Shown one piece after another: positions 43,640-51,626 of a DNA stretch of 64,000 bases (position 1 is its first letter; every line of letters starts with the position of its first letter). The stretch spans positions 124,001-188,000 of the forward strand of contig CALVDR010000001.1 of assembly GCA_944326365.1 (NCBI GenBank), in the 5' to 3' direction. The translations under genes were made by a program, and so were the position numbers. A model generated the notes under the pieces. It was not told where the DNA came from. It did not search any database and was given only the letters and a program-made list of their open reading frames with translations. Source of the DNA: an uncultured Bacteroidales bacterium (GTDB lineage Bacteria; Bacteroidota; Bacteroidia; Bacteroidales; UBA932).

Positions 43640-45673
43640 TCAGTCTATTTTCTTCAGCACTATTGCGCAGCGGCATGGCAGGTAGAGATACAGCGTATGA
43701 TCGTATTTCCGGTTTCCGTTCGGGGACTTTTCCGCCATGGACAAGTGCTCTTCGCCCATTTTTATCCTTGAGAATCCATCGAATTCGGCCTCATCGCTGT
43801 CAAGCACCACCCTGTATTTCCCTGACGGGGCTGAAAACCCATAGTCTGAAAAGGATAGGCAAGGATTGAAATTGAACGCAAAGATACAATTTATTCTTTT
43901 GAATACTAATATTTTTTTCTCTTCATCCTGCACCAGCAGTTCCGGGCGTCCGGAAAGTATATCCTCTGATTTTCCGAGCCTTATCATCGCGTTGTCGAAA
44001 TTCAGAAGGTACTTGTAGCGGAGATAATCCGGTTCGGCAAGCGACCATTGGCGGCGGGCGTACTTGTACGACCAGCCGTTCCCCTCACGAGGAAAATCTA
44101 TCCACTCGGGATGGCCGAACTCGTTGCCCATGAAATTCAGGTATCCGTCCCCTGCGGTAGCCATAGTCACAAGCCTTATCATCTTGTGCAGGGCGATACC
44201 CCTGTCTATGATATCAGACTTCGACTCCGTGTTCATGGAGAAGTACATCTCCTTGTCCATCAGACGGAAGATGATGGTCTTGTCCCCCACCATGGCCTGG
44301 TCGTGGCATTCCGCATAGCTGATGGTCTTCTCGTCGGCACGCTTGTTCGTAAGCTGCCACCACATCTCGCCCATGCTCCACTGGTCGTCCGACAGTTCCT
44401 TGATCCACTTGATCCAGTTGTCGGCCACACCCATGCTCATGCGGAAATCGAATCCCACTCCTCCGGCCTCGAAAGGCGCAGCCAGCCCGGCCATTCCGCT
44501 GACATCCTCGGCGATAGTGAAGGCATCCGGATTCAGCTCTTTCACAAGCATATTGGCGAGAGCCAGATAAGTCACGGCAGACTCGTCGACCCCGCCGTTG
44601 AAATAGTTGTCATAGCCGACGAAGTCCTTGCCGAGGCCGTGGTCCCAGTACAGCATGCTGGTCACGCCGTCGAAGCGGAAACCGTCTATATGATACTCTT
44701 CCATCCAGTATTTGCAGTTCGACAGGAGAAAATGCTGTGTCTCGTGCCGTCCGTAGTCGAAACAGCGGGATCCCCATGCAGGATGACGGCCCCTGTCCCC
44801 CGAATAGAAGTACATGTCCCCGTCCTTTCCGTCGAAATCCCCTAGTCCTTCCAGTTCATTGTCCACGGAATGCGAATGGACGATATCCATCACTATGGCT
44901 ATACCTGCCCCGTGAGCCTCATCCACCAGGGCCTTGAAATCCTCCGGAGTGCCGAATCTGGAACTCAGGGCATAGAAATTCGAGACCTGATAGCCGAAAG
45001 ACCCGTAATACGGATGTTCCTGAAGGGCCATTATCTGTATGGTATCATACCCGTCCTTTATGATTTTCGGAAGAATATTTTTCCTGAACTCAGCAAACGT
45101 CGAGACCTTTTCCTCCTCGGAACTCATCCCTATATGACATTCATATATGAAAGGGTGCTCACGTTTCCCCGGTCCCTTGTGTTTCCATCTGTACGGCTTG
45201 TCCGGATCCCACACCTGCGCCGTGAACATCTTGGTCTCAGGATCCTGCACGGCCCGCGTCGCATAAGCGGGAATCCTCTCACCTCCGCCTCCCGGCCATT
45301 CCACATACAGCTTGTACAAAGTACCGTGCGATATGAACATCTGGTTCACGGTGATCTCCCAGTTCCCGTTGCCGACAGGATGCAGGGCATAAGCCTCCGT
45401 CCTCTTCCAGTTGTTGAACTCGCCTATCAGGTAAATCTTGGTCGCGTTGGGTGCCCACTCCCTGAAAATCCAGTCACCCTCCGCAGTCCTGTGCATGCCG
45501 TAATACAGATGATTGTTCAGACCTCTGGACAGAGAACCGTCGACTTCGATATCCGCTCTGGCATCAAGAATACGCTGATGCCGCGCATCGATGGCATCCT
45601 TATAAGGGGCAAGCCATGTATCAGTCTCATAGATCATCGGCATTTTCGCCGATTTCATTTCTTTCTTCTTCAT
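43640..45673 (-). CDS. glgB: 1,4-alpha-glucan branching enzyme (GH13, eukaryote-like)
   Basis: Introduces alpha-1,6 branches. It has 677 residues. A CBM48 region includes FREWAPNATKIYLIGEFNNW, the catalytic nucleophile aspartate is in GFRFDGVTSML, the acid/base glutamate in TIAEDVSGM, and NFMGNEFGHPEW follows. It resembles the eukaryote-type branching enzymes of subfamily GH13_8 more than the E. coli type. It is the first gene of the island, 37 nt after xseB. No clear promoter in the gap, so it may share the xse transcript. Confidence 0.93.
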   Translation of the reverse strand: MKKKEMKSAKMPMIYETDTWLAPYKDAIDARHQRILDARADIEVDGSLSRGLNNHLYYGMHRTAEGDWIFREWAPNATKIYLIGEFNNWKRTEAYALHPVGNGNWEITVNQMFISHGTLYKLYVEWPGGGGERIPAYATRAVQDPETKMFTAQVWDPDKPYRWKHKGPGKREHPFIYECHIGMSSEEEKVSTFAEFRKNILPKIIKDGYDTIQIMALQEHPYYGSFGYQVSNFYALSSRFGTPEDFKALVDEAHGAGIAIVMDIVHSHSVDNELEGLGDFDGKDGDMYFYSGDRGRHPAWGSRCFDYGRHETQHFLLSNCKYWMEEYHIDGFRFDGVTSMLYWDHGLGKDFVGYDNYFNGGVDESAVTYLALANMLVKELNPDAFTIAEDVSGMAGLAAPFEAGGVGFDFRMSMGVADNWIKWIKELSDDQWSMGEMWWQLTNKRADEKTISYAECHDQAMVGDKTIIFRLMDKEMYFSMNTESKSDIIDRGIALHKMIRLVTMATAGDGYLNFMGNEFGHPEWIDFPREGNGWSYKYARRQWSLAEPDYLRYKYLLNFDNAMIRLGKSEDILSGRPELLVQDEEKKILVFKRINCIFAFNFNPCLSFSDYGFSAPSGKYRVVLDSDEAEFDGFSRIKMGEEHLSMAEKSPNGNRKYDHTLYLYLPCRCAIVLKKID

Positions 45674-45710
45674 CGGTATATGAGTTTAGCGTCAATACGA
45701 CGTGGTTTCA

Positions 45711-45938
45711 TCAATATGTCTCTATGCCATCCGCCTTCTCTCTGGCCGTCCGCAGATATTTCCTGCATCCGGAGATCAGTTCGTCCGCCCTCCTGATATA
45801 CTTGTCTATATCATCGATTCCGGTGGCCGGATCCTCCACTTTCGCAGCTATCTTCTCCAGTTCGGCGACAGCATCCTGATACCGGAAAGCCTTTTCCGGA
45901 ACTTCACATTTTCCTTCCGATCTCTTTTTCTCAGCCAT
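45711..45938 (-). CDS. xseB: Exodeoxyribonuclease VII small subunit
   Basis: XseB, 75 residues from ATG 45938; the open frame reaches 45977 only through a TTG. The typical helical hairpin is FRYQDAVAELEKIAAKVED followed by a short second helix. It lies downstream of xseA, and the two subunits together degrade single-stranded DNA. Usual length is 70-85. Confidence 0.9.
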   Translation of the reverse strand: MAEKKRSEGKCEVPEKAFRYQDAVAELEKIAAKVEDPATGIDDIDKYIRRADELISGCRKYLRTAREKADGIETY

Positions 45939-45986
45939 AAAAAAACATTTAGCGGCCTTCGGCCAATATTTCCTCAAAAGCCCATG

Positions 45987-47120
45987 TCAGTCCGGCCTTC
46001 CGGCCAATGTCACTTTCGTGACCCTGCATTCAAGCGTACCGTCGGCGAACATCAGCGAAACCTCGTCCCCGCAGGACTTGTCGGCAGCCTTCTTGAACGG
46101 CACTCCCGAACTGTCAAGTGCCAGCACATACCCCCTGCGGAGTATGTTACGAGGATCTGCGGACCTGATTCTCGTCTCAAGCATCTGGACCTGGCTCTCC
46201 ATCCGGCTTATCTTGTTCAGGAAAGCCAGCTTGAGCCTGGACCCGAAAGACAGCAGTCTCGCGTCCTCGTCTGCATAATATCCAATAAGTTCATCAGCCA
46301 TGGCCGTAGGCGTCTTCATGTAGCCGTAAGCCACCATGTCACAGACATGATGGTCCTGATCATGTCCCACGGCGGTAAAGACAGGGACAGGAAAACGGGC
46401 AATGGCGGCTGCAAGGTCATAGTCGTCATAACACGCAAGATCCAGTTTCGCCCCGCCTCCCCTCATGACAAGCACCAGATCATACGGGGTATCAGACTGT
46501 GCTATACTCTCCAGGGCCCCGATGATGGAAGAGGGTGCCGCACTGCCCTGCATGACGGCAGGAAACAGTTCGGAACGGAACACAAAACCATAGTCGTTTT
46601 CCAGAAGATGTCTGGTAAAGTCCCTGAATCCCGCAGCATCGGAAGCCGAAATCACGGCAAGCCTGTACGGCAGGACCGGCATCGGCAGTTCTTTCTGCAG
46701 TTCCATAAGCCCTTCCGCCTCCAGACGCGCGATCGTCAGGCGCCGCTGCTGCTCCTTTTCCCCCACCGTAAAGGAAGGGTCGATATCGTCGATGACCAGA
46801 GACAAACCGTAGAGCTGGCTGAAATTCACAGACACCAGTACAAGCACATTCATCCCTTCAGACATGTCCGATCCGGTCACTGACTTGAAAAATGGAGCCA
46901 AAAACCTGAATTTCGAGCTCCATATCACCGCCTGGGCCTTCGCCACCAGACCTGTTTCCGAACTTTGGGAAAGTTCCATATAGCAATGCCCCGCAGGCCT
47001 CACCTTCATGGCACTGATTTCAGCCTTCAACCACAGTTTCGACGGAAAAGCAGCCTCAATCCCGTTTTTCAATCTGGTCTGAAGTTCATACAAGTCTATG
47101 TAATTCCCGGGTCCTGACAT
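45987..47120 (-). CDS. xseA: Exodeoxyribonuclease VII large subunit
   Basis: Catalytic subunit of Exo VII, 377 residues. The N-terminal OB-fold (LWLKAEISAMKVRPAGHCYMEL) and catalytic domain (VLVMRGGGAKLDLACYDDYDLA, then FTAVGHDQDHH) are clear. It is shorter than the E. coli protein (about 456), mostly by loss of the long coiled coil before the C-terminal segment (RRGYVLALDSSG). It lies upstream of xseB with 48 nt between. Confidence 0.93.
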   Translation of the reverse strand: MSGPGNYIDLYELQTRLKNGIEAAFPSKLWLKAEISAMKVRPAGHCYMELSQSSETGLVAKAQAVIWSSKFRFLAPFFKSVTGSDMSEGMNVLVLVSVNFSQLYGLSLVIDDIDPSFTVGEKEQQRRLTIARLEAEGLMELQKELPMPVLPYRLAVISASDAAGFRDFTRHLLENDYGFVFRSELFPAVMQGSAAPSSIIGALESIAQSDTPYDLVLVMRGGGAKLDLACYDDYDLAAAIARFPVPVFTAVGHDQDHHVCDMVAYGYMKTPTAMADELIGYYADEDARLLSFGSRLKLAFLNKISRMESQVQMLETRIRSADPRNILRRGYVLALDSSGVPFKKAADKSCGDEVSLMFADGTLECRVTKVTLAGRPD

Positions 47121-47138
47121 ATTACGTTTATATCCTTA

Positions 47139-47146
47139 CAAAATTA
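47139..47146 (-). promoter_or_regulatory. -7 box of xseA
   Basis: TAATTTTG on the minus strand, with a TTG about 21 nt upstream; 18 nt before the ATG. Confidence 0.55.
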
Positions 47147-47262
47147 ACAATTTCAGCGAAATTTCCGCAATACTCTTATGATTTTTTCGACATTCCGTCA
47201 TTCCTGTTAAGATTTACATAATTTTCCGATATTTTTTCTTTTTTCCATGTAGAGAATAATAA

Positions 47263-47296
47263 TTTTTTGTTATCTTACGCAGATAAATTATCTTTG
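47263..47296 (+). promoter_or_regulatory. Promoter of engB operon
   Basis: TTTTTTG (47263-47269), 19 nt, TATCTTTG (47289-47296): a full primary-sigma match, 28 nt before the engB ATG. Confidence 0.75.
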
Positions 47297-47324
47297 CGGG
47301 CTACTCACCGAAGTCATTGTCGAA

Positions 47325-47954
47325 ATGAAAATAACGGAAGCATTATTTGCAGGAAGCAGCACCAGAATATCGGACAGGCCAAAGCAGGCCTTTCCCGAGT
47401 TCGCTTTCATCGGAAGATCCAACGTCGGAAAATCGTCGCTGGTAAATATGCTGTGCGGGAACAAAAAGCTGGCAATGACTTCCGCCACACCAGGCAAGAC
47501 ACAGGTGGTCAACCACTTTCTGATCAACCGTTCATGGTATCTGGTGGATCTCCCGGGCTACGGATATGCCAGGATGTCAAAAAGCGGAAGACAGAGGCTC
47601 GGCCAGATGATCAGGAGCTACATAAGCCTCTCTCCGGATCTTGTGATGCTTTTCGTCCTCATAGATTCGCGGCATGATATCGGCAAGACGGACATGGACT
47701 TCCTGATAGAGCTCGGAGAGAGCAGGATTCCGTTTTCCATCATTTTCACGAAAGCGGACAAGAACGGGGCCACAGCCAGAGACGCCCAGATAGAAAAGAA
47801 CAAACAGAAGATTCTGGAATACTGGGAAGAGCTTCCTCCTGTCTTCGTCAGCTCGGCAATGAACGGAATGGGAAAAGAAGAGATACTTGACTATATAGAA
47901 TCCGTCCTGCATCAGCTGGATGAAACGGAGACGACAGACGAAAACGACAAATAA
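47325..47954 (+). CDS. engB: Ribosome-biogenesis GTPase EngB/YsxC
   Basis: Essential GTPase for 50S subunit assembly, 209 residues. G1 is GRSNVGKSS (30-38), G3 is in DLPGYGYA, and G4 is TKADKNG. TSATPGKTQ supplies G2. It opens a unit with prs (15 nt), the Cys-rich peptide and der, joining two ribosome GTPases. Confidence 0.95.
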   Translation: MKITEALFAGSSTRISDRPKQAFPEFAFIGRSNVGKSSLVNMLCGNKKLAMTSATPGKTQVVNHFLINRSWYLVDLPGYGYARMSKSGRQRLGQMIRSYISLSPDLVMLFVLIDSRHDIGKTDMDFLIELGESRIPFSIIFTKADKNGATARDAQIEKNKQKILEYWEELPPVFVSSAMNGMGKEEILDYIESVLHQLDETETTDENDK

Positions 47955-47969
47955 TAAAACCATATCGAG

Positions 47970-48920
47970 ATGCACAACGAACATAAAATGAAACTTTTTG
48001 CGTGCAGGAGTTCAAAGCCTCTCGCAGAAAAGATTGCCAAGTCTCTGAACATAGAGCTGGGACAGTCCGATGTCCTGACGTTCAGTGACGGGGAATTTCA
48101 GCCGTCCTTCAACGAGAGCGTCAGAGGCGCTACCGTTTTCATCGTGCAATCGACCTTCCCGCCTGTAGAAAACCTTTTTGAGCTTCTGCTCATGATCGAC
48201 GCAGCCAAGAGGGCTTCAGCCCATTGCGTCATCGCCGTAATGCCGTACTTCGGGTGGGCAAGGCAGGACAGAAAGGACAAACCGCGGGTATCCATCGGGG
48301 CGAAACTGGTGGCGAACGTACTTCACGCCGCCGGATGCGACCGCGTAATGACCTGCGACCTGCATGCAGACCAGATCCAGGGATTCTTCGATTTCCCGGT
48401 AGACCATATATACGCCAGCTCGATATTCCTGCCTTATCTCAGGGAAAAGAGCATCGAGAATCTGGCCATTGCCGCTCCCGACATGGGCGGGGCGAAAAGG
48501 GCAAACGCATATGCCCGCTACCTCCAGTGTCCGGTAATAATCTGCCACAAATCCCGCGAAAGGGCTAACGTAGTAGGTTCCATCACGGCCATAGGCGATG
48601 TCGCCGGCAAGAACGTCATCATCGTGGATGACATGATAGACACTGCCGGGACGCTGACCAAGGCGGCCAATGTCCTCAAGGAAATGGGCGCCGCCAGCGT
48701 AAGGGCATGCGCCACACACGCGGTATTCTCAGGAAACGCGTATGAACGCATAGCGCAGTCCGCACTTGAGGAGGTGATAGTGACCGACACCATACCTCTG
48801 TCATCGAATCCAGACAAGGACAAGAGCAAAATCACGGTGCTTTCCGTGGCTGACATCTTCGCCAATATTATATATAAGGTATACAACGACGAGCCTATCA
48901 GCCCTGACTTTATTTTCTGA
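47970..48920 (+). CDS. prs: Ribose-phosphate pyrophosphokinase
   Basis: Makes PRPP from ribose-5-phosphate and ATP for nucleotide, His and Trp synthesis. It has 316 residues from ATG 47970; ATG 47988 (MKLFACRSSKP) is a credible alternative. Motifs are FSDGEFQP, YFGWARQDRKDKPRVSIG, CDLHADQIQGFF and the PRPP loop IVDDMIDTAGTL. Between engB and a small membrane gene. Confidence 0.95.
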   Translation: MHNEHKMKLFACRSSKPLAEKIAKSLNIELGQSDVLTFSDGEFQPSFNESVRGATVFIVQSTFPPVENLFELLLMIDAAKRASAHCVIAVMPYFGWARQDRKDKPRVSIGAKLVANVLHAAGCDRVMTCDLHADQIQGFFDFPVDHIYASSIFLPYLREKSIENLAIAAPDMGGAKRANAYARYLQCPVIICHKSRERANVVGSITAIGDVAGKNVIIVDDMIDTAGTLTKAANVLKEMGAASVRACATHAVFSGNAYERIAQSALEEVIVTDTIPLSSNPDKDKSKITVLSVADIFANIIYKVYNDEPISPDFIF

Positions 48921-48925
48921 CGGAA

Positions 48926-49195
48926 ATGGAAATCTTCATCGCAGCACTTATCTTCATCGGGCTAAGTGTCTTCGGCCTGTGCTTCAACATCATATTCAGG
49001 AAAAACGGAAGGTTTCCCGAAACCGAAGTCAGCAGGAACAAGGAGATGCGCAAGCTCGGCATCAGATGTGCGAAAGAAGACGAGATGAAACTCTGGGGGA
49101 AGAAAAACGGAAAAAAATATCCGTCATGCAGCGACCTTGGATGTTCGGACTGTGCCGGCTGTGACATAATGCCTGGAGAAGACAAGAAAAATTAA
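48926..49195 (+). CDS. Small membrane protein with Cys-rich tail
   Basis: Protein of 89 residues. One hydrophobic helix covers about 3-23, then a basic stretch (NIIFRKNGRFPETEVSRNKE), and a C-terminal cysteine cluster C-SDLG-C-SD-C-AG-C. The gene is 5 nt after prs and 12 nt before der, so it is clearly co-transcribed. The Cys spacing could bind a metal or Fe-S cluster at the membrane. I do not recognise the family with certainty; NqrM-like small proteins share the layout but not the sequence. Confidence 0.75.
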   Translation: MEIFIAALIFIGLSVFGLCFNIIFRKNGRFPETEVSRNKEMRKLGIRCAKEDEMKLWGKKNGKKYPSCSDLGCSDCAGCDIMPGEDKKN

Positions 49196-49207
49196 ATCCG
49201 ACGACTT

Positions 49208-50515
49208 ATGAGCCTTGTAGCTATAGTAGGAAGACCGAATGTAGGAAAATCGACGCTTTTCAACCGTCTGGTGGGGATGCGCCAGGCTATCGTGGACGAG
49301 ACCGCCGGCGTGACCCGTGACAGGCATTACGGAAAATGCGAATGGTGCGGGACATTGTTTTCGGTAGTGGACACCGGAGGGTATACATCCCGCTCCGAAG
49401 ACGTCTTCGAAGAAGAAATCCGCAAACAGGTGGTTCTTGCGATAGATGAAGCAGACCTGATACTTTTCATGGTCGAAGCCGCCACCGGCGTGACAGACTA
49501 TGACGAAGAGATAGCAGATATACTGAGACGTTCCGGAAAGCCGGTAGTACTGGCTGTCAACAAGGTAGACACCGGTGAAAAGATGTATGACTCTTATCAG
49601 TTCTACTCGCTGGGACTCGGTGAAGTGTGGAGCATTTCGGCAGCCAACGGCAGCGGGACAGGCGACCTGCTGGATGAAATCGTAAGGCAGCTGCCTGATA
49701 CCCCTTCCACAGACGACGATCACCCGGATCTTCCGCACATAACCATAGTCGGAAGACCGAATGTCGGGAAGTCGTCACTGACCAATGCATTGCTGGGGAT
49801 TGAAAGAAACATAGTCACGCCTGTGGCCGGAACCACCAGGGACTCCATCGCCACATACTACAACAAATTCGGACATGAATTCATGCTGGTAGACACGGCA
49901 GGGATGAGACGGAAGACGAAGGTCCATGAAGATCTTGAATTCTACTCCGTAATGAGATCCATACGTGCTATCGAACACTCGGATGTCTGCATCCTGATGG
50001 TAGACGCACAGACAGGGCTCGAATCCCAGGACATGAACATTTTCAACCTTATAGTCAGGAATCTGAAAGGATGCGTCATAGTAGTGAACAAATGGGACCT
50101 CATAGAGAAGGACAGCAACACCCTGAAGCGGTATGAAGAAGCTTTCAGGGCGAAACTGGCCCCGTTCAACGACGTTCCCATCATTTTCACGTCAGTATTG
50201 AAAAAACAGAGGATACTGGATGTACTGAACGCTGCGGCGAAAGTCTATGAAAACTACACGAAAAAAATCCCTACTTCCAGACTGAACGATGTCATGCTTC
50301 CTGTAGTGGATGATTACCCGCCACCTGCATGGAAAGGCAAGTATGTGAAAATCAAATATGCTACACAGCTTCCTACGAAGAACCCGAAATTCGCATTCTT
50401 CTGCAACCTGCCGCAATACGTGAAAGCCCCTTACAAGAGATTCATCGAAAACAAGCTGCGGGAGAACTTCGATTTCACAGGATGCCCGATGCAGATTTTC
50501 TTCAGACAAAAATGA
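49208..50515 (+). CDS. der: Ribosome-biogenesis GTPase Der (EngA)
   Basis: Double GTPase for 50S maturation, 435 residues. The first G domain has GRPNVGKST at 7-15 and the second GRPNVGKSS near 181. G3 motifs DTGGY and DTAGM and G4 motifs NKVD and NKWD are intact. The C-terminal KH-like domain ends [12 protein letters not shown]. It ends at a strong bidirectional terminator. Confidence 0.96.
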   Translation: MSLVAIVGRPNVGKSTLFNRLVGMRQAIVDETAGVTRDRHYGKCEWCGTLFSVVDTGGYTSRSEDVFEEEIRKQVVLAIDEADLILFMVEAATGVTDYDEEIADILRRSGKPVVLAVNKVDTGEKMYDSYQFYSLGLGEVWSISAANGSGTGDLLDEIVRQLPDTPSTDDDHPDLPHITIVGRPNVGKSSLTNALLGIERNIVTPVAGTTRDSIATYYNKFGHEFMLVDTAGMRRKTKVHEDLEFYSVMRSIRAIEHSDVCILMVDAQTGLESQDMNIFNLIVRNLKGCVIVVNKWDLIEKDSNTLKRYEEAFRAKLAPFNDVPIIFTSVLKKQRILDVLNAAAKVYENYTKKIPTSRLNDVMLPVVDDYPPPAWKGKYVKIKYATQLPTKNPKFAFFCNLPQYVKAPYKRFIENKLRENFDFTGCPMQIFFRQK

Positions 50516-50537
50516 CGGTGGCTTAAAAAAAGAAATC

Positions 50538-50573
50538 AAAAAGAGACGATCAGCAAACCGACCGTCTCTTTTT
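50538..50573. terminator. Intrinsic terminator after der
   Basis: AAAAAGAGACG (50538-50548) pairs with CGTCTCTTTTT (50563-50573), 11 bp perfect, with A and T tracts built into the stem. It can stop transcription from both der and the convergent DUF4783 gene. The ~70 nt after it hold only AT-rich sequence. Confidence 0.85.
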
Positions 50574-50646
50574 GAACTATAACCCTATTATTAACAACTA
50601 AACTAACCGACTACTTAATTAGCAAAACCCGTGCCAAAACCAGAAA

Positions 50647-51051
50647 CTATTCTACGCGTTCTATCTTCAGCTGCTGGATCTCGAAAGAATCATGTACGAA
50701 ATTGACAAAAACAGTCACGACAAAACGTTCTCCTCCGGCATTCAGGATTCCCAATGCATATTTCATGTTCGACTTGCCGGCCTGATGGGTGATGGAAAAT
50801 GCGCTCGGGCTGTAGGCGCTGAAAAAGGACTTCATAATCTGACGGGCCTGATTCCTGCTGGAATCATTAGTCTGTGAAATTACCACGATTTCCAGATTGT
50901 CGGCAAACCATGCGGAAAGCTTGTCCGCATCACCTACCCTGATATATTTGGCAATAGGCGTAAACACATCAAATTCCTGTGCGGACATATCCGCACAAAA
51001 TCCGAGCAATACTGCCGGAGCAAGCGTCATTATCCTAACCAGATTCTTCAT
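50647..51051 (-). CDS. DUF4783 secreted protein
   Basis: Exported protein of 134 residues from ATG 51051, which gives a normal signal peptide (MKNLVRIMTLAPAVLLGFCA, cleavage near MSAQ). The longer frame to 51084 would start inside AT-rich promoter DNA. The mature part is an NTF2-like fold of DUF4783, recognised from FTPIAKYIRVGDADKLSAWF and the QIMKSFFSAY segment. Function unknown; convergent with der and divergent from rlmH. Confidence 0.82.
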   Translation of the reverse strand: MKNLVRIMTLAPAVLLGFCADMSAQEFDVFTPIAKYIRVGDADKLSAWFADNLEIVVISQTNDSSRNQARQIMKSFFSAYSPSAFSITHQAGKSNMKYALGILNAGGERFVVTVFVNFVHDSFEIQQLKIERVE

Positions 51052-51078
51052 GCCTTGAAAAATAGCAGGATAATAATC

Positions 51079-51109
51079 TTGCAAAATTTAAGCCACGTAA
51101 GTATATTTG
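51079..51109 (+). promoter_or_regulatory. Promoter of rlmH-kinase unit
   Basis: TTG (51079-51081), 20 nt, TATATTTG (51102-51109); 43 nt before the rlmH ATG. Confidence 0.65.
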
Positions 51110-51152
51110 TGACAAAAGCATAAAGAATTGTTTCGTCAGACATGCACCGATT

Positions 51153-51626
51153 ATGAAAATCAGATTGCTGACAGTAGGGAAAACGGACACTGACTGGATA
51201 CGCACAGGCATTGCGGTATACAGGGACAGGCTGAATCATTATATAAATTTCTCGATCACCGAACTTCCGGACATAAGGAATACGGCATCACTGAGCAAGG
51301 ATCAGATAAAATCCAGAGAAGGGGATCTGATTCTGAAAAGCCTCGGTCCCGGGGATCATGTCATCCTGATGGATGAAAAAGGACGTGAATTCACATCGTC
51401 CGAATGGGCATCGTGGATAGGGAACAAGCTGGCCCACCTCTCCGGAGATCTGGTGTTCGTCATAGGAGGTCCCTACGGTTTTTCAGAAGCGGTATATGCC
51501 AGAAGCAACGGCATGGTCTCCCTTTCACGCATGACATTCTCACACCAGATGGTCAGAGTGATATTCACGGAACAGCTGTACCGCAGTTTCACTATCATCA
51601 GAGGAGAGCCTTATCATCATGAATAA
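51153..51626 (+). CDS. rlmH: 23S rRNA (pseudouridine-1915-N3)-methyltransferase
   Basis: SPOUT-class methyltransferase, 157 residues, acting on pseudouridine 1915 of 23S rRNA in assembled ribosomes. The SAM knot includes DLVFVIGGPYGFSE, and the C-terminus EQLYRSFTIIRGEPYHHE is the family signature. It overlaps the sensor kinase gene by 8 nt, so the two are translationally coupled. Confidence 0.95.
   Translation: MKIRLLTVGKTDTDWIRTGIAVYRDRLNHYINFSITELPDIRNTASLSKDQIKSREGDLILKSLGPGDHVILMDEKGREFTSSEWASWIGNKLAHLSGDLVFVIGGPYGFSEAVYARSNGMVSLSRMTFSHQMVRVIFTEQLYRSFTIIRGEPYHHE

Noticed and set aside
45702-46883. 393-codon plus-strand frame over xseB and xseA
   Set aside because: Both underlying genes are well supported; the frame crosses an intergenic region without any signal.
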